A DNA stretch of 19,088 bases, from NCBI GenBank assembly GCA_905236255.1, contig CAJOPK010000219.1:1-19088 (forward strand). Reading direction: 5' to 3'. Position 1 is the stretch's first letter. Each line of letters opens with the position of its first letter. The notes under the pieces were generated by a model, which did not search any database, was not told where the DNA came from, and saw only the letters and a list, made by a program, of their open reading frames with translations. A program made the position numbers and the translations under genes. The stretch is from an uncultured Selenomonadaceae bacterium. GTDB lineage: Bacteria; Bacillota; Negativicutes; Selenomonadales; Selenomonadaceae. Shown here in pieces: positions 7,873 to 14,879 of this stretch.

Positions 7873-7901
7873 ATTTTATCATGAAAGGTCAATTTTCGGA
7901 A
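7873..7901 (-). promoter_or_regulatory. Candidate promoter of the eight-gene operon, with overlapping palindrome
   Basis: Read on the - strand, an extended -10 (TGATAAAAT, hexamer at 7873-7878) lies 17 bases after a weak -35 (TTCCGA, 7896-7901). Transcription would start near 7866, just before the GGGAGGT ribosome site. An inverted repeat CATGAT / ATCATG (7860-7865 and 7878-7883) overlaps the -10 and the probable start and could be an operator. The -35 matches only three of six consensus bases. Confidence 0.4.
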
Positions 7902-7947
7902 TTTTTTTATGCACTCAAATTTTTGTTTTGCTTTCTCCCACAAATTT

Positions 7948-8379
7948 TTAATCTTTAAGTTCCGATGTGCAATGCGGGCATCTTGTAGCTTCGTCGGCGA
8001 TTGTTTCTTTGCAGTACGGGCAGGTTCTCGGAGCCTTCGGTTCCGGTGCTTTCGGAATCAAGCGATTAACCTGCTTAATCAAAATGAATACCGCAAACGC
8101 GACGATCAAAAAGTTGATAACGTCGTTGAGGAAAGAGCCGTAAGCGATGATCGGCGCGCCGGCCTCTTTCGCTGCCGCAAAAGTATCGTAATGCTCGGAC
8201 GAAAGATTTATAAACAGATAGGAAAAGTCCACTTTGCCGACCAAAAGTCCGAGCGGCGGCATCATTATGTCGCTTACAAATGACGAAACAATCTTGCTGA
8301 ACGCCGCGCCGATAATTATACCGACCGCCATATCCAGCACGTTGCCGCGCATTATAAATTTTTTAAATTCTTCAACCAA
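7948..8379 (-). CDS. mscL: Large-conductance mechanosensitive channel with C-terminal zinc ribbon
   Basis: MscL releases solutes when membrane tension rises during osmotic downshock. The N-terminus FKKFIMRGNVLDMAVGIIIG (5-24) is the hallmark of TM1; the second span is about 79-104. After the usual end of the channel the protein carries a linker (KAPEPKAP) and a zinc-ribbon-like tail with Cys 120, 123, 134 and 137 in CPYC and CPHC pairs. I recall such tails on MscL from other Gram-positive-related lineages, so this is a variant rather than an oddity. The start codon is TTG at 8379; GGAGG lies eight bases upstream and no ATG fits the conserved N-terminus. The gene follows the dehydrogenase gene by 30 bases and probably shares its promoter. 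Confidence 0.95.
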   Translation of the reverse strand: MVEEFKKFIMRGNVLDMAVGIIIGAAFSKIVSSFVSDIMMPPLGLLVGKVDFSYLFINLSSEHYDTFAAAKEAGAPIIAYGSFLNDVINFLIVAFAVFILIKQVNRLIPKAPEPKAPRTCPYCKETIADEATRCPHCTSELKD

Positions 8380-8409
8380 AAGAATTTCCTCCTTCGCGAG
8401 TGTCGAAAA

Positions 8410-9288
8410 TCATTCGACAACCCCGTAATATTTTAACAGTGCCTGAGTGCCTTCCGTTCCGTGACCGGATTTTTCCATGTTGCGAAGTTCATGGAGTACC
8501 GTCGAAAGTATCGGAAGAGTCAAGCCGCAGGAATTTGAATCCGCAACGCCGATCGACAAATCTTTTGCAAGATGTTTGAGCATAAATCCGGGATTGAAAT
8601 TTCCGTCAAGACCCTGACGCACGACGCCGGTCATTTGAAAACTTCCCGCCGCACCCGTCGAAATTGCGGAATAAACCTTTTCAACGTCCAGCCCGGAAGA
8701 TTTTGCATAAGCGAACGCCTCACAAACTCCGGCAAGCGCACCGGCTATCGCAATTTGATTGCAAGCCTTCGTCTTTTGACCGGCACCGGCAGAGCCTTCA
8801 TAAACAAGATTTTTTCCGATGACTTTGAAAACCGGATTAAGCGCGTCAAAATCTTCTTTATCGCCGCCGACCAAAATCGTGAGCGACGCATTTTTTGCTC
8901 CGATTTCTCCGCCGGTCACCGGTGCATCAACGGCATGAAGTCCCTTTGATTTTGCCGCATTGAAAATTTTTTCGGCAACTTCCGGCGATGACGTGGTCAT
9001 ATCGACCAGATAAGTACCCGATTTTGCACTTTCGACAATGCCGCCCGGCGACAAATAAATCTCTTCAACGTCTTTCGGATAGCCGACAATCGTTATTACA
9101 ACATCTTGATTTTTTGCACATTCGCCGGCGGTATCGTACCAAATCGCGCCCTTGTCGATAAGTTTTTGAGCTTTGGACTTTGTGCGATTGTAAACGCCGA
9201 CCTCAAAACCGGAATTCATCAAATGCTCCGCCATAGCCGCACCCATTATTCCGGTTCCGATAAAACCTATTTTCTTTAATTCGGACAT
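8410..9288 (-). CDS. NAD(P)-dependent beta-hydroxyacid dehydrogenase (GarR/MmsB family)
   Basis: This is a 292-residue, full-length member of the beta-hydroxyacid dehydrogenase family, which includes tartronate semialdehyde reductase (GarR) and 3-hydroxyisobutyrate dehydrogenase. The Rossmann motif is GFIGTGIMGAAMA (8-20), the substrate-binding segment is DAPVTGGEIGA (121-131), and the catalytic lysine is Lys174 in KACNQ. The family oxidises or reduces short 3-hydroxyacids in the cytoplasm. The substrate is not settled by sequence, so I give no gene symbol; GarR-like 2-hydroxy-3-oxopropionate reduction is a reasonable first guess. The ATG has a GGAGG site about 11 bases upstream and a strong promoter at 9316-9344. 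No glycerate or branched-chain pathway gene is nearby. Next downstream is mscL. Confidence 0.9.
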   Translation of the reverse strand: MSELKKIGFIGTGIMGAAMAEHLMNSGFEVGVYNRTKSKAQKLIDKGAIWYDTAGECAKNQDVVITIVGYPKDVEEIYLSPGGIVESAKSGTYLVDMTTSSPEVAEKIFNAAKSKGLHAVDAPVTGGEIGAKNASLTILVGGDKEDFDALNPVFKVIGKNLVYEGSAGAGQKTKACNQIAIAGALAGVCEAFAYAKSSGLDVEKVYSAISTGAAGSFQMTGVVRQGLDGNFNPGFMLKHLAKDLSIGVADSNSCGLTLPILSTVLHELRNMEKSGHGTEGTQALLKYYGVVE

Positions 9289-9315
9289 TTCGGACTCGAC
9301 CTCCTTCGGCGGGCA

Positions 9316-9344
9316 ATTATACCGGCTTTTTATTCGTTTTTCAA
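9316..9344 (-). promoter_or_regulatory. Sigma-70-type promoter for the dehydrogenase-mscL unit
   Basis: On the - strand TTGAAA (9339-9344) is followed by a 17-base spacer and a perfect TATAAT (9316-9321). The predicted start near 9309 leaves a leader of about 20 bases containing the GGAGG ribosome site at about 9300-9304. This is the best promoter in the window. Confidence 0.8.
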
Positions 9345-9358
9345 AAAATTTTTTCCGA

Positions 9359-9883
9359 TCAAAAATTCTTCAGCCTTTGATTAAGTTTTGCCCCCAAAAA
9401 TGCCGCCGCGCAGGTCTTTATCAAATCGCCCGGAATAAAAGGAAAGACCGACATGGAAAAAGCCTGCCAAAAACTTATATCCATGACGATTACCATTGAT
9501 ATAATTCCGCCGGCGTAGGTTATCGGCATTGCCGTCAAAATATTTGCAATCACATATCTTTTAAAGTTTATATCCCGACCTTTGACAAAACTTAAAACCG
9601 GATAGGCAACAAGCCATGCAAAATAAAATCCTCCGACCGGCCCGAAAAGTTTTCCCGGTCCGGAGCCGCCCGCAAATACCGGCAATCCGATTCCCCCCAT
9701 CAGAATATAGATGAAAAGCACGATAAAAGTTTCTTTCGGGGACAAAACATAAGCCGTCAAACTCATTGTAATTGTCAATGCCGTGACCATTCCCGGAGTA
9801 AAGGGCAGGGGGAATGCAATACCGGCGGTTATACAGCACAGCGCAACACATAACGCAATTTTTGTAAGATTTTTTGTCTGCAA
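9359..9883 (-). CDS. bioY: Biotin transporter BioY (substrate-binding component)
   Basis: BioY is the biotin-binding membrane component of an ECF-type importer and can work with or without the shared energising module. The protein shows the family signature GGIGLPVFAGGSGPGKLFGP (63-82, numbering from the chosen start) and FIPGDLIK (149-156), with about six hydrophobic spans in 174 residues. The start is uncertain. The frame stays open upstream to a TTG at 10012, with ATGs near 9997, but that 43-residue extension is charged and unlike BioY. I chose the TTG at 9883, preceded by GGAAG about ten bases upstream. No EcfA or EcfT gene and no biotin biosynthesis gene is adjacent. It is apparently transcribed alone, divergently from flgE. 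Confidence 0.88.
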   Translation of the reverse strand: MQTKNLTKIALCVALCCITAGIAFPLPFTPGMVTALTITMSLTAYVLSPKETFIVLFIYILMGGIGLPVFAGGSGPGKLFGPVGGFYFAWLVAYPVLSFVKGRDINFKRYVIANILTAMPITYAGGIISMVIVMDISFWQAFSMSVFPFIPGDLIKTCAAAFLGAKLNQRLKNF

Positions 9884-10020
9884 GTTCGTTACACTTCCGT
9901 TTCTTCGATTTTTATGCGGTTGACGCAAATTATAAGCCGTCAAATTTCGGTCGTCAACTTCTAAATATTTTTCGGTAACCATCATGAATTTCATCATCGA
10001 AATTACTTTCAACTTTCCAA

Positions 10021-10082
10021 GTCAGATGGTCAGATGGTCGGTGACACTATCGATCTGTCGATCTGTCGCTTTGTCGACCGGC
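10021..10082. repeat. GAC-phased octamer repeat array
   Basis: On the + strand GTCAGATG occurs twice back to back (10021-10036) and CGATCTGT twice back to back (10051-10066), with related octamers GTCGGTGA and CGCTTTGT beside them. On the - strand these read as units starting with GAC: GACAAAGC, GACAGATC twice, a 12-base divergent unit, GACCATCT twice, GACTTGGA. No copy is seen elsewhere in the window. The function is unknown. Confidence 0.75.
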
Positions 10083-10102
10083 TTTCAAAGATAAATTTAA
10101 TT

Positions 10103-10129
10103 TAAGTCATAAAAGTAAATCTTCGATAT
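10103..10129 (+). promoter_or_regulatory. Possible sigma-28-like promoter for flgE
   Basis: TAAG (10103-10106) and TCGATAT (10123-10129) are separated by 16 bases. The known flagellar sigma pattern is TAAA, 14-16 bases, then CCGATAT, so each half has one mismatch. The leader to the flgE start would be about 150 bases. Short motifs like this arise by chance in AT-rich DNA, so this is only a candidate. Confidence 0.3.
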
Positions 10130-10140
10130 ATTTTGCGTAA

Positions 10141-10261
10141 GTACACAAAGCGCAATGTACAAAAAGAAATTTAACAATCGGATGTCAATCCGGCAAACGG
10201 AAATTGCCGAGAAGGACAAGGAACGTCAATAAACACATCCGATAAACCGGCTTTGAAGCCG
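10141..10261 (+). promoter_or_regulatory. flgE leader with chained inverted repeats
   Basis: Four short inverted repeats follow each other: GTACA/TGTAC (10141-10145, 10156-10160), CGGAT/ATCCG (10179-10183, 10188-10192), CGGCAA/TTGCCG (10191-10196, 10204-10209) and CGGCTT/AAGCCG (10248-10253, 10256-10261). The third carries ACGGA in its loop, and the second contains GGATGT; both resemble parts of the CsrA binding consensus. The AAGGAG ribosome site (10272-10277) follows, about 12 bases before the ATG. I compared the leader from memory with the c-di-GMP-I riboswitch and found no match. Confidence 0.4.
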
Positions 10262-10289
10262 TATATCGAAAAAGGAGTAGTGATTTATC

Positions 10290-13199
10290 ATGATGCGTTC
10301 CCTGTTTTCCGGAGTTTCCGGATTGAAATCTCACCAGACAAAAATGGACGTTATCGGCAACAACATTGCAAATATCAATACCGTCGGTTTTAAATCAAGC
10401 CGCGCAACTTTTGCGGATATGCTTTCGCAGACTCAAGCCGGTGCGGCGGCTCCGACTTCCACACAGGGCGGTACCAACCCGAAACAGATCGGTCTCGGCG
10501 TTGCGGTCGCAAGTATAGACCTTATTTTTACCGACGGCTCTCCGCAGTCCACCGGCAAAAATACCGACCTCGCCCTTTCCGGTAACGGCTTGTTTGTCGT
10601 CAAAAACGGCGATTCGATTTATTACACTCGTGACGGCGCGTTTGAGTTTGACGGCAACGGCAATTATGTTTTGCCGGGCAGCGGCTATCTCGTTCAGGGG
10701 TGGAATGCGGTTGAAGGCGCGCTGAATACAAACTCCACGCCGACAAATATCGTTGTCCCGGCGGGCAAAACAATGCCGGCGGCTTCGACGACTCAGGTAG
10801 ATTTTTCCGGTAACCTCAATGCAAGTTCCGCAACAATCAGCGGCATCACTTACACAAGCGGCGGCGCAACTTCCCACCCGGAAGATGTCGTAACTTCCGC
10901 CGATGTTACCGGTATTTCCGTTTACACCGAAACAAAGGACAAATTTGTCACTCTTTCCGAAAGTAATGTTAATTCCGTTGCGTTGGTTTTTGAGGACGGA
11001 ACAAGCGCGTCCGTTTCTTACGGTACTGCGGCGGATACAAGTTCCTCCCATGTTTACACGGTTGGCGGAACTTATACTTCTTCCGACGGCACAACGACGA
11101 AAACGATAAAATCCTTGACTTATACGGCTCAGACGGTCAGTGTTTCGACGGCAATCAATACCGCCGAATCTACCGCAACCGCAATCAACAACGATTATGT
11201 AAATTTGACCGTACACAATGAATCCACCGGCGAAAATACCACTCAAAGCGTAAAATCCGGCGCATATGAAGTGGGTGACGAATATCAGATTATCGGCGTA
11301 AATATCGACGGCACGAACGTCATAGCGGCAACTCTTACCTTGAGCGACAACAGCACTCAAAAAATTACCAACGGTTATTATCAACTCAACCACAGCACTC
11401 CGCTTACCACGATCATCACTATTTACGACAGCGAAGGTAAAGCGCACGAAGTCACTTTGCTTTTGGATAAAGATTTGGACAGCGTTGACGAAGATGCAAA
11501 TACCGATGCGGTCAACCTTGCAAATGTTCGCGATGCTGCCGGCAATGCTCTTGATTTTACAAGTTTGGTCAGAGGTCAGAAAGTTGACGGCACCGGAAAT
11601 TATCAGTACACATTGACCGCGACCAACGGCACGGTTTACGAATTTATTCCGAATCAGGACGGAAAATTCACCGCCGAAGGTCTTGACGGCGAATATACCA
11701 TAAATTGGCCGAACCGCTGGAGAGTTTACATTGCTCCGGACGACGGCAAAGAAGGTCCGGCTACCGAATACAGCAAGACCGAATTGGACGGCTCGCATAC
11801 CAACGGAGTTTTGAACGGCGAAACTTATTCCGAACTCACAACCACTTACACCGTTGAAGGAATGAGCAGCATAACGGACAGCGAACTTATTGCCGCACTT
11901 CAACAGGCGGGTTACACGGTGGATCCGGTTACACACAAGATAAATTCAAAATCCCAAGAAGTTGAGGCCGGAACAATTTCACCGGAACCCTCAAGCGAAA
12001 CCATAGACGTTCCGAAAACATACAGCGTAACCGGAAACAATACCGACGGATATACGGTAACCGACGCAAACGGGAATACGATTCATGATTTGGCTTCCGT
12101 AGACGGTCTTGTCGCCGATGCAACCTCTGCGGGATATTCCACGACCACGCAGACCGTTATTGCTTCCGTACCTTCAGATTTTACTTCTCCGGCAACGATT
12201 GAAGCAGGCGGCGTTACCTATACAATTACCGCCAATGCAGACGGTACATATACCGTAACCGATGCGGCAACACCGCCCGTCGAAGTGACAAACATCACCG
12301 ACCCGTTGCTCACGGCATTGACGGACGCGGGCTATACCACTCATGCCGATACGATAATAGACGGCTTTACTCTTCCCGGATCGGTTACGACCGGCACGGG
12401 AACGACGGCAACGACTTATAATATTACCGGTCCGGATGGCGACGGAAATTACACGGTAACTCCGGACGGCGGCGGTACCGCACTGACTGCCGATGAAGTT
12501 CTCGCAAATACCGCATTGGTTACGGAGTTGGAGGACAAGGGGTATCATGTTGACGATGCCGGCGTTGTAAGTCAGGCATCAACGATCCCCACGATTGACG
12601 GAACGGCGCATTACACGTTAAATTCGGTCGGTGCGGTTGCCGAACAGATTCGCGGCGGCGTGTCATACATTTATTTCAATGAAGACGGCTCCCTGAGTTC
12701 AAGCGCGACCAGCGGATCTTCAATAACTTTGACATATTCCGACGGCAACGGCGCGGCTGCCACAACTTCCGCAATAACCTTTGACGGACTTACTCAATAT
12801 TCCGGAAACAGCACGGCTTATCCGTCGGCCGACGGAAATGTTGCCGGCGTCCTTCAGAGTGTTTCCGTCGATACTTCAGGAATCATCACCGGAACTTACA
12901 CCAACGGCAAACGTCGTTTTGAGGCTCAAGTTGCCATTGCACAGTTCACCAATGCAAGCGGCTTGACGAAAGTCGGGACAAGTCTTTATCAGGCTTCAAA
13001 CAACTCCGGCGTTGCGAATATCAAAACCGCTCCGGACTTGGGATTGACGATCACTCCTTCCGCTCTTGAAATGTCGAATGTCGATTTGGCAAACGAATTT
13101 GCCGAAATGATAACGACGCAGCGCGGTTTCCAATCCAATTCAAAAGTTATAACGGTCGGTGACGAAATGCTTGAAACTCTCGTAAATATGAAGAGATAA
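10290..13199 (+). CDS. flgE: Flagellar hook protein FlgE, very large, with tandem repeat insert
   Basis: FlgE polymerises into the flagellar hook outside the cell. The N-terminus SLFSGVSGLKSHQTKMDVIG (4-23) with NNIANINTVGFKSSRATF (24-41) and the C-terminus TITPSALEMSNVDLANEFAE (920-939) with MITTQRGFQSNSKVI are the conserved D0/D1 rod segments. At 969 residues it is about twice the size of common hook proteins. The extra length is in the surface-exposed middle and is Thr/Ser/Gly/Asp-rich. Residues 519-767 contain about four degenerate modules, each starting TYxV or TYxI, then YTV, then an xGY helix end. Module starts are at 519, 577, 643 and 709, the last two intervals being 66 residues each. 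There is no signal peptide, as expected for type III export. The gene stands alone between a structured leader and a terminator; no other flagellar gene is in view. Confidence 0.95.
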   Translation: MMRSLFSGVSGLKSHQTKMDVIGNNIANINTVGFKSSRATFADMLSQTQAGAAAPTSTQGGTNPKQIGLGVAVASIDLIFTDGSPQSTGKNTDLALSGNGLFVVKNGDSIYYTRDGAFEFDGNGNYVLPGSGYLVQGWNAVEGALNTNSTPTNIVVPAGKTMPAASTTQVDFSGNLNASSATISGITYTSGGATSHPEDVVTSADVTGISVYTETKDKFVTLSESNVNSVALVFEDGTSASVSYGTAADTSSSHVYTVGGTYTSSDGTTTKTIKSLTYTAQTVSVSTAINTAESTATAINNDYVNLTVHNESTGENTTQSVKSGAYEVGDEYQIIGVNIDGTNVIAATLTLSDNSTQKITNGYYQLNHSTPLTTIITIYDSEGKAHEVTLLLDKDLDSVDEDANTDAVNLANVRDAAGNALDFTSLVRGQKVDGTGNYQYTLTATNGTVYEFIPNQDGKFTAEGLDGEYTINWPNRWRVYIAPDDGKEGPATEYSKTELDGSHTNGVLNGETYSELTTTYTVEGMSSITDSELIAALQQAGYTVDPVTHKINSKSQEVEAGTISPEPSSETIDVPKTYSVTGNNTDGYTVTDANGNTIHDLASVDGLVADATSAGYSTTTQTVIASVPSDFTSPATIEAGGVTYTITANADGTYTVTDAATPPVEVTNITDPLLTALTDAGYTTHADTIIDGFTLPGSVTTGTGTTATTYNITGPDGDGNYTVTPDGGGTALTADEVLANTALVTELEDKGYHVDDAGVVSQASTIPTIDGTAHYTLNSVGAVAEQIRGGVSYIYFNEDGSLSSSATSGSSITLTYSDGNGAAATTSAITFDGLTQYSGNSTAYPSADGNVAGVLQSVSVDTSGIITGTYTNGKRRFEAQVAIAQFTNASGLTKVGTSLYQASNNSGVANIKTAPDLGLTITPSALEMSNVDLANEFAEMITTQRGFQSNSKVITVGDEMLETLVNMKR
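11844..12590 (+). repeat. Tandem protein modules within flgE (about 66 residues each)
   Basis: The reading frame holds about four copies of a module: TY[VIN]-type strand, a DG turn, YTVT strand, a variable Asp/Asn loop, then a Leu-rich helix ending in AGY or KGY. Copies begin near 11844, 12018, 12216 and 12414. They are clearly related in protein but diverged in DNA, so the duplication is not recent. Confidence 0.7.
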
Positions 13200-13224
13200 A
13201 AATTTAGTCGGGTAAAAATAAAAA

Positions 13225-13260
13225 GCCGCTCGGAGAAATTCCGGGCGGTGATTTTTTTTT
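13225..13260 (+). terminator. Rho-independent terminator after flgE
   Basis: GCCGCTCGGA (13225-13234) pairs with TCCGGGCGGT (13240-13249) over ten bases, allowing two G-T pairs, around a five-base loop. GA and a run of nine T (13252-13260) follow. It starts 25 bases after the flgE stop, which marks flgE as the last gene of its transcript. Confidence 0.9.
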
Positions 13261-13279
13261 CTTGCAAATTTTTTTGTGC

Positions 13280-13352
13280 AAAAAAAATTTTCCGGTCACC
13301 GGGCGGAGCCGACAAAATTTTATTTCATCGACCCGAGCGGCACACCGGAAAA
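13280..13352 (-). terminator. Possible terminator of the cstA transcript
   Basis: Ten bases below the cstA stop, on the - strand, TTTTCCGGT (13352-13344) is the perfect complement of ACCGGAAAA (13296-13288), and a run of T follows (+ strand A-run at about 13280-13287). The enclosed 47 bases are long but have inner pairing potential (CGGG with CCCG). Position supports a terminator; the long loop weakens the case. Confidence 0.35.
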
Positions 13353-13361
13353 CGTAAAAAT

Positions 13362-14816
13362 TTATTTGTTCAGCGGAAAATGTTTTCTGCGATACCGAAT
13401 AAGTGCCACGACGTAAATAAAGGACGCAAGGGACGCACCGAGATCGCTGAATTTCCAGTCAAGATTAAATCCTATCGGCGCATGCAAAATGTAATCCGTG
13501 ACAATGTGCATATAAAACGCGCCCGGCAACATGGCAATTATATAAGGCATTTTGTGTTCCATCATGTAAACGGAAATCATCGTAAAGGCAAATACCGCTA
13601 TCGTTTCGTTCGCCCAAGAGAAATATCTCCACAAAACATTAAAGCCGCCGGCATCGGATTTTGCAAAGTAAAGCACACCGGCAACCACCGCAAAAAGCGC
13701 GAGAGATAAAGCAACATTGTTTTGCTTTTTGCTTGAATCCATTCCGAAAGCGTCGGTCAGCATGAGACGCAAAGATCTCAAAGCCGTATCGCCGGAAGTT
13801 ATCGCCAAAACTATTACGCCGAGAACCGCAACGGTCCCGCCTATGTCGCCGAGCATATTCGTTGCAATCGTCCCGACAACGACGGTCGCCGTTTTTCTTA
13901 TCATTTCATTTGTGAGAAGTCCGGCATTCATCGCGCCCATTGTCGCGCCCGCCCAACTCATCGCAATAAAACCTTCCGCAATCATTGTGTTGTAATAAAT
14001 AAGTTTGCCGTCTTTTTCGTTCGTTACGGTACGGGCAATCATTGTCGCTTGAGTGGAATGAAAACCGGAAACTATTCCGCAGGCAACCGTGACAAAGAAC
14101 ATCGGAATAAATTTGTCGCCGAAAGGATGAACTCCGGAAATCCCGGCATCCCAAACTTCCGTCAAAGGATAGCCCTTGATGAAAAGTCCGAAGAAAATTC
14201 CGATTGCGGAAAGCAGAAGAATTGCGCCGAAAATCGGATAAATTCTGCCGATAATTTTGTCTATCGGCAAAAGCGTCGCCGCCAAATAATAAGCAAAAAT
14301 GACCCCGTAAACCGTGATGATAGTCGAATTTAATTCCGCAACGCTGCCGTGCAAAACCTGTGCAACAAAAAGATCTCCCGGAGTATAAATGAACACGGCA
14401 CCGACCAAAAGCATCAGCAGACATACAAAGACATGATAAATCAGATAAATGTTTCTTCCCAAAAATCTCCGCACCAAGTCCGGCATTTGTTCGCCGTTGT
14501 TACGCAACGAAATCATGCCGCTCATGTAATCGTGAACCGCCCCGCCGAAAACGCAACCGATCGGAATCGTCAAAAATGCAATCGGCCCGAAAAGTATGCC
14601 CTGAATCGGTCCCAAGACCGGTCCGGTGCCGGCAATGTTTAAAAGTTCGACAAGGCAACTTTTCCATTTATTCAGAGGAACAAAATCCAAGCCGTCCCGC
14701 TTTGTAAAGGCCGGAGTTTTTGCGGAAGAGTCCGGTTTCATAATTTTTTCCACAACCGACCCGTAAAATGCCGCGCCCGCGATTAAGATTATAAGTCCGA
14801 TAATAAAGGTTATCAT
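13362..14816 (-). CDS. CstA-family carbon starvation/peptide or pyruvate transporter (short form)
   Basis: This 484-residue polytopic membrane protein carries CstA landmarks: NIAGTGPVLGPIQGILFGP (60-78), HDYMSGMISLRNNG (95-108) and SGFHSTQATMIAR (250-262), within a dozen or so hydrophobic spans. E. coli CstA and YjiY (BtsT) import peptides or pyruvate; this protein is shorter than those two (about 700 residues) and matches the compact form found in many anaerobes. The substrate is not decided by sequence. The ATG has a GAGGAGGGGG site upstream and a good promoter at 14851-14879. The gene is transcribed on its own, since a likely terminator follows and the MBOAT gene upstream stops inside its promoter. 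No BtsSR-like two-component pair is nearby. Confidence 0.92.
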   Translation of the reverse strand: MITFIIGLIILIAGAAFYGSVVEKIMKPDSSAKTPAFTKRDGLDFVPLNKWKSCLVELLNIAGTGPVLGPIQGILFGPIAFLTIPIGCVFGGAVHDYMSGMISLRNNGEQMPDLVRRFLGRNIYLIYHVFVCLLMLLVGAVFIYTPGDLFVAQVLHGSVAELNSTIITVYGVIFAYYLAATLLPIDKIIGRIYPIFGAILLLSAIGIFFGLFIKGYPLTEVWDAGISGVHPFGDKFIPMFFVTVACGIVSGFHSTQATMIARTVTNEKDGKLIYYNTMIAEGFIAMSWAGATMGAMNAGLLTNEMIRKTATVVVGTIATNMLGDIGGTVAVLGVIVLAITSGDTALRSLRLMLTDAFGMDSSKKQNNVALSLALFAVVAGVLYFAKSDAGGFNVLWRYFSWANETIAVFAFTMISVYMMEHKMPYIIAMLPGAFYMHIVTDYILHAPIGFNLDWKFSDLGASLASFIYVVALIRYRRKHFPLNK

Positions 14817-14850
14817 AAAAAAATTTCCCCCTCCTCAAATATCAAGAAAT

Positions 14851-14879
14851 ATTTTAAATCGGCAAAAGTTTTTTGTCAG
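14851..14879 (-). promoter_or_regulatory. Sigma-70-type promoter for the cstA-like gene
   Basis: On the - strand CTGACA (14874-14879) is followed by a 17-base spacer and TAAAAT (14851-14856). The -35 hexamer contains the TGA stop codon (14876-14878) of the upstream MBOAT gene. Transcription would begin near 14844, giving a leader of about 28 bases that includes the ribosome site. Confidence 0.65.

Larger units (their letters stand above)
9884..10289. other. 406-bp divergent intergenic region between bioY and flgE
   Basis: I see no separate gene here. The region holds, in order, the possible N-terminal extension of BioY (9884-10012), an octamer repeat array (10021-10082), an AT-rich stretch with a possible flagellar promoter (10103-10129), and a chain of short inverted repeats ending in the flgE ribosome site. 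All expression signals for both divergent genes must lie here. Confidence 0.7.

Noticed and set aside
10141..10289. c-di-GMP riboswitch upstream of flgE
   Set aside because: Flagellar genes sometimes carry one, but I could not find the conserved core of the class I motif; the hairpins here are short and independent.
10395..11936. A 513-residue open frame antisense to flgE
   Set aside because: It lies entirely opposite a well-supported gene, has no ribosome site that I can see, and its Cys/Arg/Gly-rich translation resembles no protein. It follows from the codon bias of flgE.
13261..13290. AT-only inverted repeat (A3T7 / A7T3) as a terminator by itself
   Set aside because: A stem made only of A-T pairs with a three- to five-base loop is too weak; it more likely forms the T-runs flanking stronger hairpins on either side.
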